NCBI RefSeq assembly: GCF_042679305.1
Contig: NZ_JBHTMP010000035.1
Span: 12,570 to 76,569, forward strand
Direction: 5' to 3'
From: Micromonospora_H sonneratiae
GTDB taxonomy: Bacteria; Actinomycetota; Actinomycetes; Mycobacteriales; Micromonosporaceae
DNA length: 64,000 bases
In this document: positions 50,250-57,917 of the stretch, in pieces
Numbering within the stretch: the first letter of the stretch is position 1
Layout of the letters: the number at the start of each line of letters is the position of its first letter
Notes under the pieces: model-generated
Database searches by the model: none
What the model saw: the letters and a program-made list of their open reading frames with translations, nothing else
What the model was told of the DNA's origin: nothing
Made by a program: the position numbers and the translations under genes

Positions 50250-50999
50250 TTACCGGCGGGTCGCCCGCTTGTCAGCGGCCGTTCGGCCCTCCTCGTACCA
50301 CCGGTAGTCGGCGCTCGTCCGGAATGGGGTGTTCGCCCAGGTACTGGGTGCCTGGGCGACCCGGGACAGTTTCTCGGCCGTTGCGGCGCTGATCCGGGTG
50401 CCGCCGGCGATGAGTAGCCGGTCCAACTCTCGATGGGTGGCGACCAGGCACTCCTTGGGCAGCCCGTAGACGCTGATCACGCCGGATCCGACGAACGTCA
50501 GCACCGGGGTTACCGGGATGGTCAGGCCAACCGCCTTGGACAACGCCTTGCTGGCCCGCTTCGCGTCGCGGCGCGCCTCGGCAACGTACGCCGGTCGCTT
50601 GCCATTGATCTGTACGACGTCGCCGGCGACCATGACGCGTGCCCGGCCGTGGTCGGCAATGGTGACCGCGAACAGTCCGCCCGGGCCGATGGCCAGGAAG
50701 CCGGCGCGGTCGTCGGCTACGCTGCGACCCAGGTCGATCGCCTGCGCCTCGGACAGGTCGCGTGGCCAGTCGATCACGTGCCAGGACGGTCCAAGGTGGT
50801 CGAGTTGGTTGAGCGCACGCGCGCCGGCCGCCTCGACTCGACGGGCGTCGCGTTCGGCGCGACGGCGACGAGCCCATTCCATCGGGCTTGGGCGGACTGG
50901 CTCAAGTATCCCGGGCGACTCGGCGGGGGCGTGCCGTGCGTTGGCGGGAGGCAGGGCCCGAGGGGAGGGCACCGCTCGACGCGCGGGAAAGACAGTCAT
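50250..50999 (-). CDS. NERD-like nuclease-related domain protein
   Basis: 249 residues. After an Arg-rich start, a NERD-type strand pattern appears: AIDLGRSVADDRAGFLAIGPGGLFAVTIADHGRARVMVAGDVVQINGKRPAYVAEARRDAKRASKALSKA, then VTPVLTFVGSGVISVYGLPKECLVATHRELDRLL. NERD domains are found in proteins with DNA-processing roles, but the key catalytic residues are not clear by eye. The ATG 50997-50999 has GGAGG five bases upstream, which discards a longer TTG start. It is divergent from arginine deiminase. Confidence 0.65.
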   Translation of the reverse strand: MTVFPARRAVPSPRALPPANARHAPAESPGILEPVRPSPMEWARRRRAERDARRVEAAGARALNQLDHLGPSWHVIDWPRDLSEAQAIDLGRSVADDRAGFLAIGPGGLFAVTIADHGRARVMVAGDVVQINGKRPAYVAEARRDAKRASKALSKAVGLTIPVTPVLTFVGSGVISVYGLPKECLVATHRELDRLLIAGGTRISAATAEKLSRVAQAPSTWANTPFRTSADYRWYEEGRTAADKRATRR

Positions 51000-51163
51000 C
51001 GTGACCTCCGGCAAAAGGTCCCTCGAGGTTATCTACTCACTACAGTACGTGCTGTGACCGGTGGTCCGGCAAGTCGAAGCGCCGGAGTGAGTATGGATGA
51101 ATGCCACATTCACGGGAAGCCTTATTTCCCGGATGGTGCCAACAGCTGCCCTACGCTGCGGAG

Positions 51164-52369
51164 ATGAGCCACTACGCCAACAGTGAGGTTGGGCGGCTCG
51201 GCACCGTCCTGCTTCACCGTCCGGGCCGGGAACTCGCCCGGCTGACACCACGCAACAACGACTCACTGCTCTTCGACGCCATCCCCTGGGTCGGTCGGGC
51301 CCAGGAGGAGCATGACGCCTTCGCCGCAGTCCTGCGTGAGCGGGGGGTCGAGGTGCTCTACCTTGCTACGTTACTGGTCGAGACGCTGGCTGTCGATGAC
51401 GCACGGGCAGAGTTGATTGAACGGGTGCTACAGGATCCCCGGCTGGGCGGCACCCTACGGCAACGGGTATCCGACCACCTGGCGTACCTCGATCCGGTGG
51501 GGTTGGCCGACGTGTTCGTCGCCGGCCTCGCGCACGAGGAACTGCGGACCAGTTGGGACCGTCCCGGCGGCCTGGTCTACACCCTGATGGACCGGCACGA
51601 CTTCGTCATCGACCCGCTGCCGAACCTGCTGTTCACCCGCGACCAGTCGGTGTGGATCCGGGACCGCGCCGCGGTGATGAGCCTCGCCATGCCGGCCCGG
51701 CGACGGGAGACCAGCCTCGTCGACGCCATCTACCGCCACCATCCCCGGTTCGGCGGTACGCGGTTCGTCTACCGTCCCGAGTTCGAGCATGTCGAGGGGG
51801 GCGACGTGCTGCTGCTGGCCCCCGGTGTGGTCGCCATCGGTGTCGGCGAGCGGACCACCCCCGCCGGTGCCGAGCAACTGGCCCGGCGGGTGTTCGACGC
51901 GGACCTGGCACACACCATCCTGGTCGTGCCGATCGCGCAGGAGCGGGCCACCATGCACCTCGACACCATCTGCACCATGGTGGACGTCGACGCGGTGGTC
52001 ATGTACCCCAACATCGCCGACTCGCTGTCGGCGTACACCGTGGTCGCCGGTGCCGACGGCGGGTTGCAGATCGACGGGCCGGCACCGTTCCTCCGGGCGG
52101 CGGCGGATGCGATGGACCTGACCACGCTGCGGGTGATCGACACCGGTCTGGACCCGGTCACCGCCGAGCGCGAGCAGTGGGACGACGGCAACAACACCCT
52201 CGCCATCGCGCCCCGGCTCTGCGTCGCGTACGAGCGCAACGTGGAGACCAACCGGCAACTTGAACGGGCCGGTATCGAGGTGATCCGGATCGCCGGTTCC
52301 GAGCTGGGTTCGGGCCGGGGTGGGCCACGCTGCCTGTCCTGCCCGCTCGTCCGGAACGGAACCATCTAG
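51164..52369 (+). CDS. arcA: Arginine deiminase
   Basis: 401 residues. Arginine deiminase makes citrulline and ammonia. Conserved sites are VGRLGTVLLHRPGRELARLTPRNNDSLLFD, FTRDQSVWIRD, EFEHVEGGDVLLL, MHLDTICTMVD (catalytic His), and GRGGPRCLSCPLVR with the nucleophilic Cys near the C-terminus. The family places it in the same superfamily as the DDAH at 37.8 kb. The ATG 51164 is chosen because GCGGAG lies at the usual place before it. arcB and arcC (ornithine carbamoyltransferase and carbamate kinase) are absent from the window, so the pathway may be completed elsewhere. Confidence 0.96.
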   Translation: MSHYANSEVGRLGTVLLHRPGRELARLTPRNNDSLLFDAIPWVGRAQEEHDAFAAVLRERGVEVLYLATLLVETLAVDDARAELIERVLQDPRLGGTLRQRVSDHLAYLDPVGLADVFVAGLAHEELRTSWDRPGGLVYTLMDRHDFVIDPLPNLLFTRDQSVWIRDRAAVMSLAMPARRRETSLVDAIYRHHPRFGGTRFVYRPEFEHVEGGDVLLLAPGVVAIGVGERTTPAGAEQLARRVFDADLAHTILVVPIAQERATMHLDTICTMVDVDAVVMYPNIADSLSAYTVVAGADGGLQIDGPAPFLRAAADAMDLTTLRVIDTGLDPVTAEREQWDDGNNTLAIAPRLCVAYERNVETNRQLERAGIEVIRIAGSELGSGRGGPRCLSCPLVRNGTI

Positions 52370-52378
52370 CCGACCCGT

Positions 52379-52392
52379 GGCTACCGGTAGCC
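52379..52392. repeat. 14-bp perfect palindrome
   Basis: GGCTACCGGTAGCC lies between the arcA stop (52369) and the convergent TetR stop (52416), with CCGGTTCCGGG nearby twice. It may form part of a terminator; the stem is only seven bases. Confidence 0.45.
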
Positions 52393-52415
52393 GACCGGTT
52401 CCGGGCTGATTCGGA

Positions 52416-53000
52416 CTACCCCGGTTCCGGGTGGTTCCGGACCAGGCGGTCGACCAGTTCGGCCACCACCTCGTCCGGGTCGATCTCCGGGTCGATGGAG
52501 GTGGTGAGCAGGTCCAGCAGCAGACCGTCGGTCGCGTAGTGCAGCAGCGCGACCTCGAACGCCCCACCGGGCAGTCCCGCCGCCCGGTGGAAGGCGACGT
52601 CGTCACGGTAGCCCTGCCGCAGGGTCTCGCCGAGGATCCGGGCCAGTTCCGGGCTGCGGGCGGCCTCCAGGCGCAGTTCAAGGAGCGCCCGGGTGAGCTC
52701 GGGCTGTCGCGTCGTGCGCTCGACGATGTAGCGAAGGTAGTCGGCGAACAGCTCCAGCGAGGGCTTGCGGCTGCCCAGTTCCGCCAGTACGGCCTCGTCC
52801 GGCGCGAACCGTTCGATGATGCGCTTGCCGAGCGCGCCGAGCAGGGCGTCCCGGGATCGGAAGTAGTTGGAGGCGGTGCCGGTCGGTACGCCGGCTTCGG
52901 CGTCCACCGCACGGTGGGTGAGGCCACGTGGACCCGAGGCGGCGAGTACGCGCAGCCCGGCGTCAGCCAGGAGGTTACGGCGTTCCGGATTCCTTGCCAT
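52416..53000 (-). CDS. TetR family transcriptional regulator
   Basis: 194 residues. The DNA-binding helix-turn-helix is seen in NLLADAGLRVLAASGPRGLTHRAVDAEAGVPTGTASNYFRSRDALLGAL. The C-terminal part (80-190) is the all-helical ligand and dimer domain with no recognisable pocket type. The start at ATG 52998-53000 follows the family pattern MARNPERRN; an upstream start eight codons away is possible. It is divergent from the reductase at 53079 and probably represses it. An inverted repeat between them could be its operator. Confidence 0.93.
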   Translation of the reverse strand: MARNPERRNLLADAGLRVLAASGPRGLTHRAVDAEAGVPTGTASNYFRSRDALLGALGKRIIERFAPDEAVLAELGSRKPSLELFADYLRYIVERTTRQPELTRALLELRLEAARSPELARILGETLRQGYRDDVAFHRAAGLPGGAFEVALLHYATDGLLLDLLTTSIDPEIDPDEVVAELVDRLVRNHPEPG

Positions 53001-53018
53001 GGCGATCACGCTAGCACT

Positions 53019-53068
53019 AACCACTACGGGTGCTGTACATTCAGAGAACCACGACAGAAGTAGTGATT
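53019..53068. promoter_or_regulatory. Inverted repeat in the tetR-reductase gap
   Basis: AACCACTAC (53019-53027) and GTAGTGATT (53060-53068) are complementary at eight of nine positions, separated by 32 bases. The right arm lies ten bases before the TTG start of the reductase. Their position is what one expects of operator half-sites or of two separate operators for the TetR protein. Confidence 0.45.
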
Positions 53069-53078
53069 GGGAGTCATC

Positions 53079-53648
53079 TTGCGAAAGCTCGTCTACTACG
53101 TAGCCAGCACCATCGACGGTTACATCTGCGCGCCCGACGGCTCGTGGGACTTCTTCACCATCGAGCCCGACCTATCCGAATACATCACCCCGAGATACCC
53201 GGAATTCCTGCCCACCGCAGGCCGCAAGATGCTCGGGGTGACCGCGCCCAACGCGCGGTTCGACACCGTCGTCATGGGGCGGGGCACCTACGACCCGGCG
53301 CTGAAGGAGGGCATCACCAGCCCGTACGCACACCTGAAGCAGTACGTCTTCTCCCGCTCGGTGGCCGCCCCGCCGGAGCCCGAGGTGGAGGTGGTGTCGG
53401 GTGATCCGGTCGAGTTCGTCCGACGCCTCAAGCAGCAGGAGGGCGGGGACATCTGGCTCTGCGGCGGCGGGGACCTCGCTGGTCAACTGCTGGACGAGAT
53501 CGACGAGCTGCTCATCAAGCTCAATCCGGTGATCGTGGGATCCGGTGTCCCGCTGGTCACCCGGGAGTTCGACCCGCGACGGTTCGTACTGTTCGACAGC
53601 CGGGCCTTCGACAGCGGCATCGTGCTCCTGAACTACCGCAAGCCATGA
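53079..53648 (+). CDS. Dihydrofolate reductase family protein
   Basis: 189 residues of the RibD C-terminal/DHFR-like fold. LVYYVASTIDGYICAPDGSWDFF is the start of this family, FDTVVMGRGTYDP the NADPH-binding region, and GGDIWLCGGGDLAGQLLDEIDELLIKLNPVIVGSGVPL the later dinucleotide part. It reduces an unknown substrate with NADPH; it is not the housekeeping folA. The TTG at 53079 is preferred over a TTG four codons upstream since GGGAG lies five bases before it. It is divergent from the TetR gene. Confidence 0.9.
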   Translation: MRKLVYYVASTIDGYICAPDGSWDFFTIEPDLSEYITPRYPEFLPTAGRKMLGVTAPNARFDTVVMGRGTYDPALKEGITSPYAHLKQYVFSRSVAAPPEPEVEVVSGDPVEFVRRLKQQEGGDIWLCGGGDLAGQLLDEIDELLIKLNPVIVGSGVPLVTREFDPRRFVLFDSRAFDSGIVLLNYRKP

Positions 53649-53659
53649 GCGTTGCGGTT

Positions 53660-53721
53660 GGGAAAGGGCCCCTTGAATCCGCCGATCCGCCCTGGGCAGA
53701 AAGCGAAGAGGGGCCCTTCCC
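53660..53721. terminator. Hairpin of the AGGGCCCCTT type
   Basis: GGGAAAGGGCCCCT (53660-53673) pairs with AGGGGCCCTTCCC (53709-53721) with one bulged A, around a 35-base loop. It lies between convergent stops at 53648 and 53738. The core is shared with the tandem array at 16863-16939 and, as I recall, with similar hairpins between genes in Micromonospora. Confidence 0.7.
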
Positions 53722-53737
53722 TACAGCGAGGTACTAC

Positions 53738-54625
53738 CTACCGGAGCGTCAGTTGACGACCGAGCAGGCCCTGCCGGGAGCGGCGGGCGGCGGCGTCCAG
53801 CGGCGTCGAGTCGGCCAGCGCCTCGGCGTACCGCTTGGCGAACTCGGCCAGCGGGGTCTCCCACTCGCCAGCCTCCGGGTCACGCGGGAGGTCCCACACC
53901 GGCACCAGCCGACCGTGGGCCCGGAACATGCCGGCGAACTTCGTACCGTCGCCGAGCAGTAGCTCACCGGCGGCGCTGAGCCGCGACAGCGCGTCGAGGG
54001 CATCGTCCTCGCTGTCCGGCAGGACCCAACGCACGTGTGCCTTCTCCGGCACCTGGCACCAGTACGCGGCCGGCGCGGCCTTGAGCCGGACGGTCGGATA
54101 GATCGAGGCGTCGGCGCGTTCGAGCGAGGCCCGTACGTTCGGGTCGTTGGTGGCACCCTCGTCCAGCCAGAAGTCGAACCCGTCGTGCATGGTGACGTCG
54201 AGTGGACCGTCGACCAGGATGTCCTGCAACCGGGGACCCTCACCGGGCAGCGGCGGCACCGACACCGTGTTTCCGGGCGCGGTCTCCAGCGCGCAGAGCA
54301 CCGCCACGGCGAGATCCCGGGAGACGTCGCCGGACTGGACGTGCCGTTGCAGGCCCAGCATGATCCGCCCATCCGGCTTGGTCATCGCCGGCGCCGCCAT
54401 CGGCAGCACGGTGGCCAGGGTCACCGGGCGGTCACCGTACCGCTCGACCAGGTCGGGGGTGAGCTGCAGGGGTGCGGAGGCAGCCGGGACCAACTCACGC
54501 AGGGCGATCCACTCGGGCTCGTCGGCCAATCCCTCGAAGGGCCGGGCTACGAAGATGTCCCGCACCTTCTGCCGTCTGGGGGCCGCTTCGGCGGTGGACC
54601 GGGCTTGCTTTCGACGCTTGCTCAC
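53738..54625 (-). CDS. DUF5926 family protein
   Basis: 295 residues. The basic start MSKRRKQARSTAEAAPRRQKVRDIFVARPFEGLADEPEWIALRELVPAASAPL and the later WCQVPEKAHVRWVLPDSEDDALDALSRL are characteristic of a conserved actinobacterial family once mislabelled as topoisomerase or translocase in some databases. The sequence shows no catalytic motif and no membrane segment. Its function is unknown. It ends next to the convergent hairpin at 53660-53721. Confidence 0.88.
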   Translation of the reverse strand: MSKRRKQARSTAEAAPRRQKVRDIFVARPFEGLADEPEWIALRELVPAASAPLQLTPDLVERYGDRPVTLATVLPMAAPAMTKPDGRIMLGLQRHVQSGDVSRDLAVAVLCALETAPGNTVSVPPLPGEGPRLQDILVDGPLDVTMHDGFDFWLDEGATNDPNVRASLERADASIYPTVRLKAAPAAYWCQVPEKAHVRWVLPDSEDDALDALSRLSAAGELLLGDGTKFAGMFRAHGRLVPVWDLPRDPEAGEWETPLAEFAKRYAEALADSTPLDAAARRSRQGLLGRQLTLR

Positions 54626-54702
54626 GGCGAGACAGCCTAAGCCCCGGCAGCCGGCACCGTTGCCCCGGACCGGCCGGGTGGGAAAGCCAGATCGTCCCGG
54701 GC

Positions 54703-55152
54703 TCAGGGCGCGGTGACCAGTCCCTGCTCGACCGTTGCGGACACCTCGGCCCAGACACTCTGGCCGAGTCCGTCACGTTCGACACCCCAACTGCTGGCCA
54801 GCGCAGCCACGATGGTCAGGCCACGGCCGTCGAGTGCGTCCGGTCCGACCACCCGTACCTGTGGTGGCTCGACCGAGCCGCCGTCGGTGACCTGCACCTT
54901 GACCACGTTGCCAGCCGGGCCGGGGCGGAGCCGCCAGGCCACCCGGATCACCCCACCGGGCAGTGGCTCGGCGTGCCGTACGGCGTTGCCCACCAGTTCG
55001 GCGACCACCGAGACCACGTCGGCCAGCATGGTCGGATCGATTGCATCGGTGAGTTCGGCGGTGAGGCGGTGACGGGCCAGCCGCGCCCCCTGGGCGTGGT
55101 GCGGAACCACCACGCACCACGAACGCTCGGCCATGGCCGTCAACACGAACAT
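54703..55152 (-). CDS. GHKL-type ATP-binding protein (RsbW-like)
   Basis: 149 residues. The single domain resembles the ATP-binding domain of anti-sigma kinases: VVSVVAELVGNAVRHAEPLPGGVIRVAWRL (N box with Glu and Asn), VQVTDGGSVEPP (G1 box) and LDGRGLTIVAALASSWGVERDGLGQSVWAEV (G2). In Streptomyces-like bacteria such stand-alone proteins act as serine kinases or anti-sigma factors toward unknown partners. AGGAGG lies seven bases before the in-frame GTG at residue 3, so that may be the true start. It follows the histidine kinase gene on the same strand. Confidence 0.88.
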   Translation of the reverse strand: MFVLTAMAERSWCVVVPHHAQGARLARHRLTAELTDAIDPTMLADVVSVVAELVGNAVRHAEPLPGGVIRVAWRLRPGPAGNVVKVQVTDGGSVEPPQVRVVGPDALDGRGLTIVAALASSWGVERDGLGQSVWAEVSATVEQGLVTAP

Positions 55153-55189
55153 CCCTCCTTGGATACCCGCATGGATCGGTTACGGCGGC

Positions 55190-56650
55190 TCACCCTCGGG
55201 GAAGTCGCACTTCTGCGACGGTACCGCCCCCTTCGCGTGGGCGGAGGGATACCCATCCATTTTGTCGCTCGACTATTCGACGTACCAGATAGAGACCCAG
55301 CCCCGCCCCGCGATACTGACGTCGGTCACCGGATTCCCCCTGCCAGAACCGCTCAAACGCGCGTTCGACATGTTCGGGCCGGATTCCGATGCCCCGGTCG
55401 CTGACCTGGAACGACACGGTGCGCTTGTCGTAGTCCGCGCTGACTTCCACCGGGCTTCCCGGCTCGGAGTACTTCTCGGCGTTGGTGGTCAGCTCGGTCA
55501 GCATCGTCGCCAGACTGGCCCGGTCGCCGAGCGCCTTGGGCAGGTTCTCGGGTAGGTCCAGGCGCAACCGGTGGCGCAGGTCCGTGGGCAGGTTGCCCAC
55601 CGCGCTCCGCAGCGCCTCAACCAGGTCGAAGGGTACGGGCGGCGCGTCGCCCGCCGGCCCGGCGTCGTTGGTGGCCGCCAGCAGCCGGTCGACCAGTCGG
55701 GCGAGTTCGTCGGCACGTTGCCCGATCACCCGTGCTGCCTGCCGACGCTGCGGCTCGGAGAGGGAGTCCCAGTGGTTGCTGAGCGTCTCCGCGTACCCCT
55801 TGATGACGGTGACCGGTGTGCGCAGCTCATGGCTGGTGACGGCGACGAAGAGATCGTGGTCGGGGCCGGGCAGGTGCTGATCGGTGATGTCCCGGAAGGT
55901 CACCACCCGGTGGTCGGCGAAGCCGGGGAGTTCGGTGGCGGTGATCCTGATCCACCGGCCGTCGGCCAGCCGGTGGTCGAGTAGCTGTCCGGACGGTTGC
56001 ACCGGAAACGGAAGGGGGCGGTTGAGCAGTTGGGCCGCAGCCCAGCCGGTGACCCGTTCGGCCGCCGGATTCCAGAGCCGGACGAGGCCGTCCTGGTTGA
56101 CGATGGCCAGCCCGTCGGTGAGGGCGGCGACCACGGGGCCGTCACCGTGCATGGGCAGGCCGGTCTGGTCCCCGTAGATGTGGGCGGCACAGGCCGCCAG
56201 GTGGGCGAGGACCATGCGCTGTTCCGCGCTGCCGCAGCCCTCGGCGTCCGGGTAGAGCGCGTGCAGGCTGCCCACGGCAACTCCCCCGATCTCCGCCCGA
56301 GCGGTGATCATGCGATGCAGGCCTCGCCCGATGAGCTGGTCGGCGAGTATCGGGGGGAGTTGGTCGAAGCACAGTTCCTGGACCCGGGGACCGGTCAGTA
56401 GGCGGGCGATGGCCGGATCGGTGGTGGGTAGGGGACGCCCGAGCGACCACTGCATCCCGCCGGTGGCGGCGATGACACGACCACCGGTGGGAGCGTATTC
56501 CACGAAGGCCATGCCTGCCGCGCCAAGCGACCGCTGGACCAGTTGCAGCAGTTCGTTGATGGCCGGCAGCCCGGCATCGCCTGAATTGATCATCTCTATG
56601 ACAACGGTCTGGCCGGCGATGAGAGCGGCGTAGTCGAGGCGCTCCGGCAT
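55190..56650 (-). CDS. Soluble GAF-PAS sensor histidine kinase
   Basis: 486 residues. An N-terminal GAF-like domain (about 25-165) is followed by a PAS domain (about 172-265; ALTDGLAIVNQDGLVRLWNPAAERVTGW), a HisKA dimer (VAVTSHELRTPVTVIKGYAETLSNHW, with the phospho-His) and a HATPase domain with TELTTNAEKYSEPGSP (N), VSDRGIGIRPE (G1) and GAGLGLYLVRRIVERQNG (G2). No membrane helix is seen, so it is cytoplasmic. No response regulator gene adjoins, which makes it an orphan. The ATP-binding protein lies 37 bases downstream. Confidence 0.94.
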   Translation of the reverse strand: MPERLDYAALIAGQTVVIEMINSGDAGLPAINELLQLVQRSLGAAGMAFVEYAPTGGRVIAATGGMQWSLGRPLPTTDPAIARLLTGPRVQELCFDQLPPILADQLIGRGLHRMITARAEIGGVAVGSLHALYPDAEGCGSAEQRMVLAHLAACAAHIYGDQTGLPMHGDGPVVAALTDGLAIVNQDGLVRLWNPAAERVTGWAAAQLLNRPLPFPVQPSGQLLDHRLADGRWIRITATELPGFADHRVVTFRDITDQHLPGPDHDLFVAVTSHELRTPVTVIKGYAETLSNHWDSLSEPQRRQAARVIGQRADELARLVDRLLAATNDAGPAGDAPPVPFDLVEALRSAVGNLPTDLRHRLRLDLPENLPKALGDRASLATMLTELTTNAEKYSEPGSPVEVSADYDKRTVSFQVSDRGIGIRPEHVERAFERFWQGESGDRRQYRGAGLGLYLVRRIVERQNGWVSLRPREGGGTVAEVRLPRG

Positions 56651-56775
56651 ACCCCGAGTCTGCCCTCTCGGTCCGACTTTGGGCAGTGCGGGGTCACCAT
56701 CCGATTACCCGGTTCGGGATGTCCGTTGCTCCGGTATCACCGCAACCTGACGTGGTCTGATCCGGTTTGCGGTGA

Positions 56776-57579
56776 TCAACGACCGAGGCGACCGAGGACC
56801 AGCGCGGGCCGGTCGGTGATGATGCCGTCCACCCCACAGTCGAGCACCAGGTCGATGTCGGGAGGTTCGTTGACGGTCCAGACGTAGACCGGATGTCCGG
56901 CCTCCCGCAGCGCCGGGACCAGTCGTGGCCGGGTCCGTACCAGGTTGATGCCCGGTCCGGCGATCTGCGCCCCGAACGGCAACCGGGTCATGCGTGGCCA
57001 ACGGGGAACGACCTCGAGCAGCAGCACGGTGGGCAGTCGCGGGGCCAGTCCCCGCATCAGGCGGATGGCCAGCGGCGAGAAGGACATGACGGTGACGCGT
57101 ACCGGGTCGTCCGGTCGGGGGTCGCTCAGTCCGTGCTGGCGCAGCATCGCGATCAGGCGGCGCTCGACGGTGGAGCCGTACCGGCTCGGATGCTTCGTCT
57201 CGATCAGCAGCCTGACCGGCCGCCCGGCCGACCGTACGGCCGTCAGCAGCCGGTCCAACGTGAGCAGCCGGGTACGGTTCGGATCCGCGGGCACGTCGCC
57301 CACGTCGTCGACGGTCTCGTCGGGTTCCCCAGTGTGCCACGAGCCGAAGTCGAGTTGATCCAGTTCCGCCAGGGTGTGGGCGCTGACCCGACCCCGGCCG
57401 TTGCTGGTCCGGTCCAACCGCCGGTCGTGGACACAGACGAGGTGGCCGTCCCGGGTCAGTCGTACGTCGCACTCCAGACCGTCGGCGCCTTCGTCGAGTG
57501 CCCGAAGGTACGCGGCCAGGGTGTGTTCCGGCAGCGCGGCCGAGGAGCCACGGTGGGCGAACACCAATGGGCCGTCCAC
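56776..57579 (-). CDS. Glycerophosphodiester phosphodiesterase
   Basis: 267 residues. GDPD motifs are VFAHRGSSAALPEHTLAAYLRALDEGADGLECDVRLTRDGHLVCVHDRRLDRTSNG (the HRG, ExD and HD metal/catalytic residues) and RLLIETKHP, ending with VYVWTVNEPPDIDLVLDCGVDGIITDRPALVL. The enzyme releases alcohols and glycerol phosphate from phospholipid headgroup diesters. The GTG at 57577-57579 lies two bases after the rhodanese stop. No signal peptide is present, so it acts in the cytoplasm. The DNA upstream in the same frame belongs to the rhodanese gene. Confidence 0.95.
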   Translation of the reverse strand: MDGPLVFAHRGSSAALPEHTLAAYLRALDEGADGLECDVRLTRDGHLVCVHDRRLDRTSNGRGRVSAHTLAELDQLDFGSWHTGEPDETVDDVGDVPADPNRTRLLTLDRLLTAVRSAGRPVRLLIETKHPSRYGSTVERRLIAMLRQHGLSDPRPDDPVRVTVMSFSPLAIRLMRGLAPRLPTVLLLEVVPRWPRMTRLPFGAQIAGPGINLVRTRPRLVPALREAGHPVYVWTVNEPPDIDLVLDCGVDGIITDRPALVLGRLGR

Positions 57580-57581
57580 GG

Positions 57582-57917
57582 TCAGATCACCCGGGCCGGG
57601 CGTCCGTCCTCGCTGGCCATGGGCCGGTTGGCCGCCGCCCACGCGTGCATCCCGCCCACCAGGTTGCGGACGTTGTCCCATCCGTTGTTCATCAGATAGC
57701 CCACCACCTGCCCCGACCGCCCGCCGGAACGGCAGATCACCACGACCTCACCCTCGGTGGGCACCTCGGACATCCGGGCCGGGATCTCCATCATCGGCAG
57801 ATGGTGGGCGCCAGCTGCGTGGCCGGCCGTCCACTCGTCCGGCTCGCGTACGTCGAGCAGGTAGGCGCCCTCGGGCACGTCGGGCGCGGTCACGGAAGGG
57901 ATCTCAGGTCCGAACAC
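57582..57917 (-). CDS. Single-domain rhodanese-like sulfurtransferase
   Basis: 111 residues. The active-site loop is VVVICRSGGRSGQVVGYLMNNGWDNVRNLVGGMHAWA, with the catalytic Cys and a CRSGGRS loop; DVREPDEWTAGHAAGAHHLPMMEIP is the conserved N-terminal half. The start is uncertain: GTG 57915-57917 gives the family-like beginning, and a TTG at 57924-57926 is possible. Both overlap the end of the MFS gene (57904). It is two bases from the phosphodiesterase gene and is likely translated with it. Confidence 0.9.
   Translation of the reverse strand: MFGPEIPSVTAPDVPEGAYLLDVREPDEWTAGHAAGAHHLPMMEIPARMSEVPTEGEVVVICRSGGRSGQVVGYLMNNGWDNVRNLVGGMHAWAAANRPMASEDGRPARVI

Noticed and set aside
51455..52927. 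Minus-strand frame of 490 codons crossing arcA and tetR
   Set aside because: It shadows arginine deiminase on the other strand and the TetR gene in another frame; both real genes have complete conserved motifs.
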